Assembly: GCF_013402795.1 (NCBI RefSeq)
Contig: NZ_CP058595.1
Span: 1,337,501 to 1,401,500, forward strand
Reading direction: 5' to 3'
Origin: Costertonia aggregata
Lineage (GTDB): Bacteria; Bacteroidota; Bacteroidia; Flavobacteriales; Flavobacteriaceae
Length of the DNA stretch: 64,000 bases
Below the pieces are notes generated by a model, which saw only the letters and a list, made by a program, of their open reading frames with translations, did no database searches and had not been told where the DNA came from. Shown here one piece after another: positions 44,093-54,205 of the stretch (its first letter is position 1; every line of letters begins with the position of its first letter). Made by a program: the position numbers and the translations under genes.

Positions 44093-45612
44093 CCTTGATT
44101 GTCAGCAAACTCTTTCCATTCGGCGAAACGTTCCTCACCCATTACGCGTTCCATCTTTACCTGACCGCCTTTCTTTTTATTGGCTGCGTTCCAGTCATAA
44201 AAAACCGATGGTAGTATGGTATTGACTTTTACGCCTTCCAAAGCTTTTGATCGGGCTACCTTGTAATTTTTATTCGCATGCTTTAAAAAATCGTCCAATG
44301 CAATCGCTAATTGTGTTTCATCAATTTTGGAAGAAGTGCCCAAGTACCAGCTATGGTAAAAATCATCTTCAATACGATTGGCGCAAAGGGTATACTCTGG
44401 AATTTGTATGTCATATTTCTGTTCAAGATGCTTTACGGCATCATTGAGTTTGTTTACAGACAGTTGGGAACCCACTGTATTCAAGAAAAATTTGGTGCGT
44501 CCGGTAATCTTGATCTCGGCACGATCAATATCGGTAAATTCAATGGTATCGCCAATGAGGTAACGCCAAGCCCCGGCGACCGTACTAATGACCAAAACAT
44601 AATCTTGATGCAGTTCTACCTCGGCAATGGTCAAGGAGGGCGCATCTTGTACAAGCGACCCGTCCGATTGAATATATTCGGGCTTAAAAGGGATGAATTC
44701 AAAGTAAATTCCGTTGTTGGTGACCAGTTTCATGGCACCTGTTTCGGGGCGTTGTTGAAATGCCATAAAACCTTCAGAGGCCAAATACGTATCTATGACC
44801 GTGATCGGTTTGCCCAAAAGTGCGTTGAAACTTTTTTCATAAGGTCCAAAAGCCACACCGCCAGAAGTATATACCTGTAAATTTGGCCAAATTTCATGGA
44901 TGTTTTTTGCATTATGATGCTCAATGACTTTTTGCAACATCAATTCCATCCAAGAGGGGATGCCGCTTAAAGCACCAATATCCCATTCTTTGGCTTTTTC
45001 GGCAATATGTTGAACACGTTTGTCCCAATCATCTATTTTGGCGATCTCATTGCCTGGTTTGTAGTAATTCTGAAACCAAAAAGGAATATTGCTTGCGCTG
45101 ATACCGCTAATTTCCCCTTCTAAAGCATCGTTATGTTCCTCCAAATCGGTAGAACTTCCGAGCATCATGATCTCTTTTTCAAAAAAATCCGAAGGAAGGT
45201 CAAAATTACGAAGCGCAAGAACCTGCTGAATGCCTGCTTTGCGAATGGATTTTATCATGGCATTGGTCACAGGTATGCGTTTGCTGGTTTTTCCCGTTGT
45301 GCCGGAGCTCAATGCAAAATAATCAGGTTTTCCCGGCCAAGTAATGTTTTCTTCCCCTTTATGGACAAGGTGCCACCATTTTTTTCTGATTTGATCGTAA
45401 TCAAAAAAAGGAACTTTTGCGCGGAAGTCTTTTTCCGTTTTTTCGGCTAATAAAATTTTGTCGAACTGATACTGCTTACCAAATTGGGTGTTCTGAGCAG
45501 ATTCAAGCAGGTCTTTTAACACCTGTTTTTGTTGTTTTACGGCATTTAAATCGGGGGAGACCATATCCGAAGCATGTATGATTCCTTTTATGATATTTCC
45601 TAGAATGGCCAT
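44089..45612 (-). CDS. GH3-family acyl-adenylating protein
   Basis: The 507-residue protein is a GH3 relative of the ANL superfamily. It has the P-loop-like SSGTTGKTSKRIP, YTSGGVAFGPYEKSF, TYLASEGF and YLIGDTIEFTD. Plant GH3 enzymes conjugate amino acids to jasmonate or auxin. Bacterial homologues are widespread in Bacteroidota with unknown acyl substrate. No adenylation partner is adjacent. It seems monocistronic. Confidence 0.9.
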   Translation of the reverse strand: MAILGNIIKGIIHASDMVSPDLNAVKQQKQVLKDLLESAQNTQFGKQYQFDKILLAEKTEKDFRAKVPFFDYDQIRKKWWHLVHKGEENITWPGKPDYFALSSGTTGKTSKRIPVTNAMIKSIRKAGIQQVLALRNFDLPSDFFEKEIMMLGSSTDLEEHNDALEGEISGISASNIPFWFQNYYKPGNEIAKIDDWDKRVQHIAEKAKEWDIGALSGIPSWMELMLQKVIEHHNAKNIHEIWPNLQVYTSGGVAFGPYEKSFNALLGKPITVIDTYLASEGFMAFQQRPETGAMKLVTNNGIYFEFIPFKPEYIQSDGSLVQDAPSLTIAEVELHQDYVLVISTVAGAWRYLIGDTIEFTDIDRAEIKITGRTKFFLNTVGSQLSVNKLNDAVKHLEQKYDIQIPEYTLCANRIEDDFYHSWYLGTSSKIDETQLAIALDDFLKHANKNYKVARSKALEGVKVNTILPSVFYDWNAANKKKGGQVKMERVMGEERFAEWKEFADNQG

Positions 45613-45721
45613 TTACTCTAAAATTTTATATTTAAAGGGTATTTATAATTGATTTAATAGTCGTCTGATTACCTACACCAATTAAACCAAGTAGCACTAC
45701 GAACAAAACGGTTACAAAATC

Positions 45722-45755
45722 AAGACCGATAGAACATATACGTACTATCGGTCTT
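45722..45755 (-). terminator. Hairpin downstream of the PfpI gene
   Basis: Arms AAGACCGATAG (45722-45732) and its complement at 45745-45755 make an 11-bp stem with a 12-nt loop. The minus strand then reads ATTTTG. It lies 38 nt beyond the PfpI stop codon. Confidence 0.65.
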
Positions 45756-45792
45756 AACACTAACCAACATCATGAGAACCATGATTTTTCAA

Positions 45793-46356
45793 CTATGCAT
45801 TCACTACTTGTTCGTCATGTTTACCTTCTCGGGTTTCTTCTATAACCTTATTGATGAAAGCAGGTAAATCATCCGGATTTCTACTGGTTACCAAACCTTG
45901 ATCTACTACAACTTCTTCATCTACCCAATGTGCACCTGCATTCATTACATCATCTTTAATACTGTGATATGAAGTCACTTTCCTGTTTTCAATAACATTG
46001 GCACTTATCAATAACCACGGTGCATGGCAGATAGCTGCTACCGGTTTGCTACTGCTAAAAAATGCACGGATAAAGTCAAGTGCCTTATCATGGGTTCGCA
46101 ACAAATCGGGGTTTGCCACCCCGCCCGGCAAAACCAAGGAATTGTAATCTGCTTCATTTGCATTTTCTACCAATTTATCTACTTGAACGGTTTCTCCCCA
46201 GTTATTTCCGTCCCAGCTTTTTATCTCACCTTCTTTGACCGAGATAATGTGTACTTCGGCACCTTCATCTCTCAATGCATTTAAAGGCTCAAACAATTCT
46301 GATTTTTCAAATCCGTCTGTGGCTAAAATCGCTACTTTTTTATCTTTTAATTTCAT
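45793..46356 (-). CDS. DJ-1/PfpI-family protein (YhbO-like)
   Basis: The 187-residue class I amidotransferase-fold protein has VAILATDGFEKSELFEP, NSLVLPGGVANPDLLR, the nucleophile elbow PVAAICHAPWLL with the reactive Cys, and VTSRNPDDLPAF. These make it a YhbO/PfpI stress protein, linked in other bacteria to protection from aldehydes and oxidants. Starts at 46356 and 46365 are both possible. Confidence 0.92.
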   Translation of the reverse strand: MKLKDKKVAILATDGFEKSELFEPLNALRDEGAEVHIISVKEGEIKSWDGNNWGETVQVDKLVENANEADYNSLVLPGGVANPDLLRTHDKALDFIRAFFSSSKPVAAICHAPWLLISANVIENRKVTSYHSIKDDVMNAGAHWVDEEVVVDQGLVTSRNPDDLPAFINKVIEETREGKHDEQVVNA

Positions 46357-46516
46357 CTTCAACATATTTTAATGATTAATTTCTTTTACTATTGGCTTTG
46401 AACCAACAATTTAAAATTACGTTGAAATAGTTCAAACCATGTGCTGTATCGATAGCAATGTAAACGGATATGATTGTCGATTTCATATCACGATATCTCC
46501 CTGATGGGAATGGGTG

Positions 46517-46528
46517 TTAGCGTCAAAA
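46517..46528 (+). promoter_or_regulatory. TTAGCGTCAAAA element upstream of a 47-residue gene
   Basis: A variant of the TTWGCGTCAA motif, 79 nt before the start at 46608; a partial copy (TAACGTCAAAG) follows about 30 nt later. Confidence 0.3.
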
Positions 46529-46607
46529 ATTAAAGGGTTTGCGATACCTAACGTCAAAGAAATTATATAGTTTAAATATGAAATTAATAACAATTAAAAA
46601 TATAACT

Positions 46608-46751
46608 ATGGGAGCAATTGATGATAAAAGAAAATTCAAGCGAAAAGTAGAACAGAGCAACCCTACCAATCCTACGGGAAATACAAATGTGGATACGAAC
46701 AAATTTGATATTGATGAAAAAACCATCAAAGAGCAACAAAAGAAGAAATAG
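46608..46751 (+). CDS. Small polar protein, 47 residues, unknown
   Basis: ATG 46608 opens MGAIDDKRKFKRKVEQSNPT, then NPTGNTNVDTNKFDIDEKTIKEQQKKK. It is hydrophilic with basic ends and an Asn/Thr-rich middle, and has no membrane segment. The frame extends upstream to 46539, but the preceding residues look like leader sequence. A strong terminator follows the stop by 21 nt, which supports a real transcription unit. No family recognised. Confidence 0.5.
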   Translation: MGAIDDKRKFKRKVEQSNPTNPTGNTNVDTNKFDIDEKTIKEQQKKK

Positions 46752-46772
46752 GTTACACTAAATCGAAGTACT

Positions 46773-46807
46773 AAAAAAGCCTTCCAAGATTTTTGGAAGG
46801 CTTTTTT
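46773..46807. terminator. Bidirectional terminator before the propionate operon end
   Basis: A 15-bp perfect stem (46773-46787 with 46793-46807) around a 5-nt loop, with A and T runs at the outer ends. Confidence 0.9.
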
Positions 46808-46911
46808 GAATCATATCGTTATCCCTACTTTCAACAATTCAAAGCTGAAACCTATTTGTGTGGATATCTTGCTTCGTCTGAACTGTAAGGGATTGGGCAG
46901 GCTCATAAATT

Positions 46912-49101
46912 TCAAATATCAATCAAAATCTCCAATAACTGAATGGCCGCATCGCTGATTTTGGTACCAGGGCCAAAAACGGCTACGGCACCGGCATCAT
47001 AGAGGAACTGATAATCTTGTTTGGGAATCACACCTCCTACGATAACCATAATATCTTCGCGACCATAGTTTTTGAGTTCAGCGATTACAGCGGGCACCAA
47101 GGTTTTATGGCCTGCGGCCAAAGAGGAAACGCCTAAAATATGCACGTCATTTTCTACGGCTTGTTTTGCAGCTTCTTCAGGTGTTTGAAACAACGGTCCA
47201 ATATCAACATCAAAGCCCAGATCGGCATAACCGGTAGCAACTACTTTGGCACCACGATCGTGGCCGTCCTGACCCATTTTCGCGATCATGATTCTAGGAC
47301 GGCGACCATCTTGCTCCGCAAATTGGTCCGTCATGGCTTTTGCCTTTTGAAAACTTGTATCGTTTTTGATTTCTTTGGAATACACGCCTGAAAATGAATT
47401 TATTACCGCTTTATACCTACCAAAAACCACTTCTAGGGCATCACTTATCTCTCCTAAAGTTGCTCGTAACCGTGCGGCATCAACGGCTAAAGCTAGCAAA
47501 TTTTTATCCATGGGCAAGTTTTGGTCGCCCGATTCCATTTTCAATTTTGCCGCATTGGTCAATTCGGCCAAAGCACTTTTGACAGCCACTTTGTCACGTG
47601 AGTTTTTGATTGTAGCCAAACGATCCAATTGTTGTCTGCGTACTTTCTGATTATCAACTTCGAGGATTTGCAGATCCTCCTCCTCTTCCAATTTAAATTT
47701 GTTCACCCCAACAATTACGTCCTGCCCACTATCGATACGGGCCTGTTTTCTTGCCGCGGCTTGCTCGATACGCATTTTGGGAATTCCCGCCTCAATGGCC
47801 TTGGTCATCCCACCCAGTTCCTCTACCTCCTCCATTAAGGCCCATGCTTTTTGCACGAGTTGATCCGTTAGGTATTCTACATAATAACTACCTGCCCAAG
47901 GGTCGACCGTTTTGGTTATTTTGGTTTCTTCCTGTAAGAATATTTGTGTTTCCCTGGCTATTCGTGCCGAGAAATCGGTTGGCAAAGCAATGGCCTCATC
48001 CAGTGCATTGGTATGTAAACTCTGGGTCCCCCCCAATGTTGCCGCCATGGCCTCAATCGTAGTTCTTGCAACATTGTTGAACGGGTCTTGCTCGGTCAAA
48101 CTCCAACCACTGGTTTGGCAATGGGTACGTAATGCCAATGATTTTTGATTTTTCGGATTGAACTGTTTCACCAATTTTGCCCACAACATTCGAGCAGCCC
48201 GCATTTTGGCAATCTCCATGAAATGATTCATTCCTATTCCCCAAAAAAAGGAGAGACGGGGAGCAAAGTTATCGATTTCCAATCCGGCTTTTAGTCCGGT
48301 TTTAATGTATTCCAATCCGTCTGCCAACGTATACGCCAATTCAATATCTGCAGATGCGCCGGCTTCGTGCATGTGGTATCCAGAAATACTGATACTGTTG
48401 AATTTCGGCATAAATCGGCTTGTATATTCAAAAATATCGGCCACCAATTGCATTGAGGGTTTTGGTGGATATATATAGGTATTTCGCACCATAAACTCTT
48501 TAAGTATGTCGTTTTGGATAGTGCCCGCAAGCAACGCTTTATCTACACCTTGCTCTTCGGCAGCCACAATATAAAAGGCCATTATGGGAAGTACCGCACC
48601 GTTCATGGTCATGGAAACCGACATTTTATCCAACGGAATGCCATCAAATAAAATCTTCATATCCTCAACGGAATCAATAGCAACGCCCGCCTTGCCCACA
48701 TCGCCAACCACACGTTCGTGGTCGCTATCATATCCACGATGTGTTGGCAAATCAAAGGCTACGGAGAGTCCTTTTTGACCTCCTTTTAAGTTTCTTCTGT
48801 AAAAGGCATTACTTTCTTCGGCAGTTGAAAATCCCGCATATTGGCGAATCGTCCAAGGTCTGCGAACATACATGGTAGAATAGGGTCCTCGCAAGTATGG
48901 AGGAATACCTGCCACGAAATTAAGGTGTTCCGCTTCGGCAATATCATCTTTATCAAATGATGATTTGATGACAACTTTCTCCGCCGTTTCGAATTTTTTA
49001 CCAATAGAGTTCTCGACTGCGCTCGAAGTGACATCAGACTTCAAGCTTCCAGCTTCTGACGACAAAGCAATATTTGAAACATCCTTTCTACTACTCATCA
49101 T
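46912..49101 (-). CDS. scpA: Methylmalonyl-CoA mutase, large subunit
   Basis: The 729-residue subunit isomerises (R)-methylmalonyl-CoA to succinyl-CoA with adenosylcobalamin. Residues about 40-560 form the TIM barrel with [19 protein letters not shown]. The C-terminal B12 domain (about 595-729) carries [17 protein letters not shown], where His binds cobalt, and GGVIPKQD. The first about 35 residues ([20 protein letters not shown]...) are variable. Part of them is encoded by a short palindromic repeat (49010-49036). It overlaps the small-subunit gene by 11 nt, so translation is coupled. Confidence 0.97.
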   Translation of the reverse strand: MMSSRKDVSNIALSSEAGSLKSDVTSSAVENSIGKKFETAEKVVIKSSFDKDDIAEAEHLNFVAGIPPYLRGPYSTMYVRRPWTIRQYAGFSTAEESNAFYRRNLKGGQKGLSVAFDLPTHRGYDSDHERVVGDVGKAGVAIDSVEDMKILFDGIPLDKMSVSMTMNGAVLPIMAFYIVAAEEQGVDKALLAGTIQNDILKEFMVRNTYIYPPKPSMQLVADIFEYTSRFMPKFNSISISGYHMHEAGASADIELAYTLADGLEYIKTGLKAGLEIDNFAPRLSFFWGIGMNHFMEIAKMRAARMLWAKLVKQFNPKNQKSLALRTHCQTSGWSLTEQDPFNNVARTTIEAMAATLGGTQSLHTNALDEAIALPTDFSARIARETQIFLQEETKITKTVDPWAGSYYVEYLTDQLVQKAWALMEEVEELGGMTKAIEAGIPKMRIEQAAARKQARIDSGQDVIVGVNKFKLEEEEDLQILEVDNQKVRRQQLDRLATIKNSRDKVAVKSALAELTNAAKLKMESGDQNLPMDKNLLALAVDAARLRATLGEISDALEVVFGRYKAVINSFSGVYSKEIKNDTSFQKAKAMTDQFAEQDGRRPRIMIAKMGQDGHDRGAKVVATGYADLGFDVDIGPLFQTPEEAAKQAVENDVHILGVSSLAAGHKTLVPAVIAELKNYGREDIMVIVGGVIPKQDYQFLYDAGAVAVFGPGTKISDAAIQLLEILIDI
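49010..49036 (-). repeat. Short interspersed repeat within mutase coding sequence
   Basis: The minus strand reads GTCACTTCGAGCGCAGTCGA followed by GAA. I recall similar strings as dispersed intergenic repeats in Flavobacteriia, not verified here. The repeat is translated in frame as DVTSSAVEN in the variable N-terminus of the mutase large subunit. Confidence 0.5.
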
Positions 49102-50458
49102 CCAGTCTTTTTTGTTCCACTTCTTCGGCTAAACGTTTCTCTAAAATCGGTTGAATCAAAGTCTTTCGTGCATTAGTTTTCAGAAAGGGATACAATTCAA
49201 TCGTATCCTTCATTTTATCATTCTCGTTTTGATAACGATTTGTGCCGACCAAAACTTCTTCCCCGGTGTTGAAACGAGCTTGTTCTTTTTCGGCGCTTTC
49301 TTGTATTTTTCGTTGAATCGTATGCTCCTTCAGCTGTTTTAAAAAACCACCGTTTTGTTCGATAGCTTTGAAAAGCGCCAATGCCTTTTGGGCCAATTGG
49401 TTCGTTAAGCTTTCAATATAATATGCCCCATCGGCAGGATTACCTACCTTATCAAAATAGCTCTCGTTTTTTAGAAGCAACAGTTGATTCAATGCAATGC
49501 GGTCCCCAAATTCATTGTTTTTATGGTATATGGCATCATAAGGCATATTGCACACCATATCGCTACCGCCCAAAATGGCCGACATGCATTCTGCAGTAGT
49601 CCTGAGCATATTCGTATTATAATCGTACAGGGTCTTGTTCCTACGTGTGGGAATCGTTACAATATGGCAATCTTCAACGACACCATATTCATTTGCCAAA
49701 ACGTTCCACAATACTCGAAGCGCACGAAGTTTGGCGATTTCAAAAAAATAATTCGTACCAACGGCGACCTTAAAGGTTATTAAACTCCTTTGCTTTCCCT
49801 TATTGGAAACGTAATTTAGGTATTCATTGGCATGGGCCAAGGCATAGGCCAATTGCTGAACAATGTTTGCTCCTGCATTTTGGTACAGCGTAGTGTCAAC
49901 ACTAATGATATTTCCTTTTTTAAAATCAAGAATCCCGTTTAATAAGCCATGGTCTTTCTCCAAATTAAAAAACCAGTTGCCCGTTCGTGCCAAATTTCCA
50001 ATAGGGTCAATATTAAGATAGATGTTCTCCGGGGCATTTGCAGCATATTCAAGAACCGATTTGACATATGCAAGATTTAAAAACCGAAACTCGAAATACA
50101 CTTTGACCTTGTACAGGTCTATGTTTGCCAGCACTTCTGCAATTTTAATATCCACTGATGGAACAATGATATAAAGTGCTTCAGCTCCTTTTTCCAAAAA
50201 AGCCTTTGCCTTTTTATTGGCGATAACGGTATTTCCCGCATAAATTGATTGGCCTATATCCCAACCCGAAGCTACCGTATGGGTGGGAGAAATAGTATCG
50301 TCGGCATGGTAAAAAGGCTTTACCTTGATACCTTCGGGAGATTCCCAAACCAAGGTTTCGTTGTAATCCGCTCCCTTTAGATCTACCTGTATTTTCTGTT
50401 TCCATTCCTTGGCGGAAACTTCAGAAAATCCATCAAAGAATTTTTTGCTTGACATCAA
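49091..50458 (-). CDS. mutA: Methylmalonyl-CoA mutase, small subunit
   Basis: The 455-residue subunit has the barrel of the mutase without the cobalamin domain, as in other heterodimeric mutases. [22 protein letters not shown] and [22 protein letters not shown] match conserved positions. It stabilises the catalytic subunit and lacks its own active site. It is in the operon between the carboxyltransferase (47 nt upstream) and the large subunit (11-nt overlap). Confidence 0.92.
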   Translation of the reverse strand: MMSSKKFFDGFSEVSAKEWKQKIQVDLKGADYNETLVWESPEGIKVKPFYHADDTISPTHTVASGWDIGQSIYAGNTVIANKKAKAFLEKGAEALYIIVPSVDIKIAEVLANIDLYKVKVYFEFRFLNLAYVKSVLEYAANAPENIYLNIDPIGNLARTGNWFFNLEKDHGLLNGILDFKKGNIISVDTTLYQNAGANIVQQLAYALAHANEYLNYVSNKGKQRSLITFKVAVGTNYFFEIAKLRALRVLWNVLANEYGVVEDCHIVTIPTRRNKTLYDYNTNMLRTTAECMSAILGGSDMVCNMPYDAIYHKNNEFGDRIALNQLLLLKNESYFDKVGNPADGAYYIESLTNQLAQKALALFKAIEQNGGFLKQLKEHTIQRKIQESAEKEQARFNTGEEVLVGTNRYQNENDKMKDTIELYPFLKTNARKTLIQPILEKRLAEEVEQKRLDDE

Positions 50459-50505
50459 TATAATTTAGGGTCTTTTATATTTTGATTTGGCTTTTCACCT
50501 GTATT

Positions 50506-52047
50506 TTAAAGGGGAATATTCCCGTGCTTTTTCTTGGGCAAGGTAGCTACTTTGTTTTGAAGTGCCGTATATGCTTTTATCAATTTTCTACGGGTATTCT
50601 TCGGAAGAATTACCTCATCAATAAACCCACGTTCAGCTGCACTGTAAGGGTTTGCAAATTTATCGGCATATTCCGCTTCTTTTTCGGCCAGTTTTGCCAC
50701 CGGGTCGTCTGCAGTTCTGATTTCTTTTCTGAAAATAATCTCACTTGCGCCCTTGGCGCCCATAACCGCAATCTCAGCTCCGGGCCAAGCATAGTTTAGA
50801 TCGGCACCAATATGTTTTGAATTCATCACATCATATGCACCACCATATGCTTTTCGTGTAATTACCGTTACTTTAGGTACAGTTGCCTCGCTAAGGGCGT
50901 ACAATAATTTGGCTCCGTTGGTAATGATACCGTTCCATTCTTGATCAGTTCCGGGGAGAAACCCAGGCACATCTACCAAAACCAACAAAGGAATGTTGAA
51001 ACAATCGCAAAATCTCGTAAAACGTGCTGCCTTTTTTGAACTATCAACATCCAAAACACCTGCCAAACTCATAGGTTGATTGGCTACTATACCAATGCTT
51101 TTACCACCTAACCTAGCAAAACCTACCACAATGTTATCTGCATAAGCTGCGTGAATTTCGAAGAACGTATCCTCATCAATAATGCCATTGATTACTTGGC
51201 GCATGTCATACGGTTGATTTGGGTTTTCAGGAACAATGCTTTCCAAGTTTTCACGTATTTCATCGCCGAGTTCATATGGCAAATCTGCTGGAGCATCTTC
51301 ACAGTTTTGAGGCATGTAGCCGACCATCTGCTTAATTTGGTTGATGCACTGAATATCGTTGGCGGCCGTTACATGTGTAACTCCCGATTTTATGGCATGT
51401 GTCGAGGCACCGCCCAATTCCTCTGAGGTTACTTCTTCGTTCGTCACCGTTTTGACCACATTGGGTCCCGTTACGAACATATAGCTGGAATTCTCTACCA
51501 TTAGGGTAAAATCGGTCATTGCCGGGGAATACACCGCACCACCGGCGCAGGGTCCCATAATCGCTGAAATTTGTGGTATTACTCCCGATGCCATTACGTT
51601 TCTATGAAAAATATCCGCATACCCTCCGAGAGACCTAACCCCTTCCTGTATTCGGGCACCGCCACTATCATTGAGCCCGATTACGGGTACGCCTATTTTC
51701 ATGGCCAAATCCATAATCTTACATATTTTTTCGGCATGGGTTTCGGAAAGTGCACCGCCAAAAACCGTAAAATCCTGTGCAAAAACGCACACTTGCCTTC
51801 CGTTTATGGTACCGTAACCCGTTACCACGCCGTCACCGTAAAAAATCTGTTTTTCCATACCAAAATCCTTGGTGCGGTGGGTAACCAAAGCTCCCATCTC
51901 CTCAAAAGAACCCTCATCCAACAAAAAATGGATTCGTTCCCGTGCCGTTAATTTTCCTTTGGCATGCTGCTTTTCTATACGTTCTTGACCTCCGCCCAAT
52001 TGGGCCATCGCCAATTTATCCGCCAATATCTGTTTTTTATCCTTCAT
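50506..52047 (-). CDS. Acyl-CoA (propionyl-CoA) carboxylase, carboxyltransferase subunit
   Basis: The 513-residue beta subunit transfers CO2 from biotin to propionyl-CoA. Domain hallmarks are [29 protein letters not shown] and [14 protein letters not shown], with [13 protein letters not shown] in the C-terminal half. Context (biotin carboxylase, carrier and methylmalonyl-CoA mutase on the same transcript) makes propionyl-CoA the substrate. The bacterial heteromeric carboxylase is typical of anaplerotic propionate assimilation. Confidence 0.95.
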   Translation of the reverse strand: MKDKKQILADKLAMAQLGGGQERIEKQHAKGKLTARERIHFLLDEGSFEEMGALVTHRTKDFGMEKQIFYGDGVVTGYGTINGRQVCVFAQDFTVFGGALSETHAEKICKIMDLAMKIGVPVIGLNDSGGARIQEGVRSLGGYADIFHRNVMASGVIPQISAIMGPCAGGAVYSPAMTDFTLMVENSSYMFVTGPNVVKTVTNEEVTSEELGGASTHAIKSGVTHVTAANDIQCINQIKQMVGYMPQNCEDAPADLPYELGDEIRENLESIVPENPNQPYDMRQVINGIIDEDTFFEIHAAYADNIVVGFARLGGKSIGIVANQPMSLAGVLDVDSSKKAARFTRFCDCFNIPLLVLVDVPGFLPGTDQEWNGIITNGAKLLYALSEATVPKVTVITRKAYGGAYDVMNSKHIGADLNYAWPGAEIAVMGAKGASEIIFRKEIRTADDPVAKLAEKEAEYADKFANPYSAAERGFIDEVILPKNTRRKLIKAYTALQNKVATLPKKKHGNIPL

Positions 52048-52074
52048 GCTTGCTATTCAATTCTATTCGCAATG

Positions 52075-53547
52075 TTACCCGTTTCTTTTCTGCCAATTCG
52101 AAGAAACCGTAATAGGGGTTTTCAATATTTTTTTATTTTTCAAATACAACTGCAGTCCCACTTTGGCAGCTATGTTTCGCTCATCGGCATATTGTTTCTC
52201 AAGCTGTTCCGGAGAATAGTAGTTTTTTACGAAATGTGTATCAAAATTACCAGAAACAAAAGCATCGTGTTCGCAGACAAACTTCCCAAAAGGAAGTGTG
52301 GTCGATACACCCTCGACCTTATAATCATCAATAGCCTGTATCATGAGCTGAATGGCCTCGGCCCTATCTTTTCCGTAGGTAATCAATTTTGAGATCATTG
52401 GGTCGTAATGTATGGGCACTTCCATACCTTGCTCAAAAGCATCATCTACTCGAATCCCTTCCCCAACTGGAGTTTTGTAGGTTGAAAGCGTACCTATGCT
52501 CGGCATAAAATTCGCAAGCGGGTCCTCTGCATATACCCGAACTTCCAATGCATGGCCATGTATAGTTAGGTCATCTTGGGTAAAACCTAGCTTTTCGCCA
52601 CGTGCGACCTTGATTTGTTGTTCTACCAAATCAACTCCAGCTATAATTTCGGAAACAGGATGTTCTACTTGCAGACGGGTGTTCATTTCAAGGAAATAGA
52701 AAGTCTTGTTTTCGTCCAAAAGGAATTCAACCGTACCAGCACCTACATAATCACAGGCTTTTGCCACTTTGATAGCCGCCTCTCCCATAGCTTTTCGTAT
52801 TTCGGGGGTGAGCACTGCCGAGGGCGCTTCCTCCACTACTTTTTGATGACGCCTCTGCACACTACATTCACGCTCAAAAAGATGTACTATATTGCCATGG
52901 GTATCAGCAAGCACTTGAATCTCGATATGTCTTGGGGAGCCTACATATTTTTCTATAAAAACGGACCCGTCTCCAAAAGCAGCTTGTGCTTCTCCGATAG
53001 CACGATCCATTTGCTCCGGTACATCCTCCAATTTTTCGACTATGCGCATTCCCTTTCCCCCGCCACCGGCAGCAGCTTTTATCAAAATTGGAAAACCAAT
53101 TTCCTGAGCTATTTTTTTGGCCAAGGCTACATCCGTTATTGCCTCCTCTATACCGGGCACCATGGGAATATCATAATCACGAACCGCCTCCTTGGCGGCC
53201 AATTTGTTCCCCATCACTTCAATCGCATAGGGTTTTGGACCAATAAAGGTAATTCCCGCATCTTCCACCATCTGGGCAAAGACGGCATTCTCGCTCAAAA
53301 AACCATAACCTGGATGAATGCCTTCGGCACCAGTGGTTTTAGCGGCTTCGATTACCTTTTCCATTACCAAATAAGACTCTGATGAAGGGGCAGGGCCTAA
53401 GAGAACCGCCTCATCGGCAAATTTTACGTGGGGCGAATGCCTATCTACTTCAGAATAGACGGCTACCGTCTTTATTCCCATTTTTTGAGCAGTTTTCATT
53501 ACCCTTAGGGCAATTTCGCCCCGGTTAGCTACCAGTATTTTTTTCAT
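52075..53547 (-). CDS. Biotin carboxylase subunit of acyl-CoA carboxylase
   Basis: The 490-residue ATP-grasp enzyme carboxylates biotin on the carrier with ATP and bicarbonate. Motifs: KILVANRGEIALRV, KAAAGGGGKGMRIV (nucleotide loop), VEKYVGSPRHIEIQV and FLEMNTRLQVEHPVSE (active site). The extra C-terminal about 40 residues (KYADERNIAAKV...) lie beyond the core. It works with the downstream carboxyltransferase and upstream carrier of this operon. Confidence 0.96.
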   Translation of the reverse strand: MKKILVANRGEIALRVMKTAQKMGIKTVAVYSEVDRHSPHVKFADEAVLLGPAPSSESYLVMEKVIEAAKTTGAEGIHPGYGFLSENAVFAQMVEDAGITFIGPKPYAIEVMGNKLAAKEAVRDYDIPMVPGIEEAITDVALAKKIAQEIGFPILIKAAAGGGGKGMRIVEKLEDVPEQMDRAIGEAQAAFGDGSVFIEKYVGSPRHIEIQVLADTHGNIVHLFERECSVQRRHQKVVEEAPSAVLTPEIRKAMGEAAIKVAKACDYVGAGTVEFLLDENKTFYFLEMNTRLQVEHPVSEIIAGVDLVEQQIKVARGEKLGFTQDDLTIHGHALEVRVYAEDPLANFMPSIGTLSTYKTPVGEGIRVDDAFEQGMEVPIHYDPMISKLITYGKDRAEAIQLMIQAIDDYKVEGVSTTLPFGKFVCEHDAFVSGNFDTHFVKNYYSPEQLEKQYADERNIAAKVGLQLYLKNKKILKTPITVSSNWQKRNG

Positions 53548-53562
53548 TCAACAACTACTTTT

Positions 53563-53636
53563 ATTGTCATTCCCGAGAATTCGGGAATATTATCTTTCAA
53601 TTTTAGGATTACTTCGGCTACGCTCAGTCATCACAA
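53563..53636. repeat. Short palindromic interspersed repeat between carboxylase genes
   Basis: It holds ATTCCCGA (53569-53576) and its complement (53581-53588) around a 4-nt loop, then GGATTACTTCGGCTACGCTC AGTCATCAC. I recall similar strings as scattered repeats in Flavobacteriia, not verified here. It fills most of the gap between the carrier and biotin-carboxylase genes and could form an mRNA hairpin there. Confidence 0.5.
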
Positions 53637-53648
53637 TACTTGGATTCT

Positions 53649-54128
53649 TTATTCTATTTCTATAATCAACTGGCCCTTTTCAACGGCATCATCTTTTTTA
53701 ACTTCTATGGATTTTACGATACCTTCCCCTTGGGAAAGGAGTATATTCTCCATTTTCATGGCAGATAAAACCAAAAGCGGAGTGCCTTCGGAAATCTCTT
53801 GGCCCACATTGACCATAACGTCAACAATCAACCCCGGCATTGGTGCTTTGATAGCGTTTATCTTTTGGGCAGTGACCGCTAACAGTCCCATTTTTTTTAC
53901 CTGCTGATCGTACTCATCTTCTATTTTGAGGTCATAGGTATTACCGTTTACCCCCAATGTGATGGTTTTGTTCAAAAAATCGCCTTGAACCACTTCTATT
54001 TCGTAGGCCCGATTATTTTCCAAAAGATGTAAACGTCCCTCACCGACCTGTATACTGTCCAGACTCTCGGCACTACTTTTTTGGACAAAAATCTCTTCTT
54101 CGTTTATGGTAATCAAGTAATTTGTCAT
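53649..54128 (-). CDS. Biotin carboxyl carrier protein of the acyl-CoA carboxylase
   Basis: From ATG 54128 the 159-residue protein ends in a biotinyl domain (about 85-159). The biotin lysine is K125 in LSAMKMEN, with the preceding APMPGLI and following EGIVKSIEVKKDD. The N-terminal part is a beta-rich linker-like region (YLITINEEEIF...). It is the promoter-proximal gene of the five-gene propionate operon. The 19-bp dyad at 54181-54199 lies 53 nt upstream. Confidence 0.95.
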   Translation of the reverse strand: MTNYLITINEEEIFVQKSSAESLDSIQVGEGRLHLLENNRAYEIEVVQGDFLNKTITLGVNGNTYDLKIEDEYDQQVKKMGLLAVTAQKINAIKAPMPGLIVDVMVNVGQEISEGTPLLVLSAMKMENILLSQGEGIVKSIEVKKDDAVEKGQLIIEIE

Positions 54129-54174
54129 ATTATGCAATATAATTTCAGTCTAAAGTTAAACAATAAAGGTATTG

Positions 54175-54205
54175 AAAAATTAGTTAACATAGTTAACTAA
54201 TTTTT
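54175..54205. promoter_or_regulatory. Operator-like site A, TAGTTAA-N5-TTAACTA
   Basis: A perfect 14-bp inverted repeat (54175-54188 with 54192-54205). The inner 19 bp (54181-54199) match the TAGTTAA-N5-TTAACTA dyad of sites B and C. It overlaps the stop codon of the MDR gene and is upstream of the biotin carrier gene. It could also serve as a terminator of the MDR gene, as its arms end in A and T runs. Confidence 0.6.

Noticed and set aside
52615-53382. 255-codon plus frame opposite the biotin carboxylase gene
   Set aside because: Antisense shadow of a strongly conserved gene; composition rich in Phe, Tyr, His and Cys typical of shadows.
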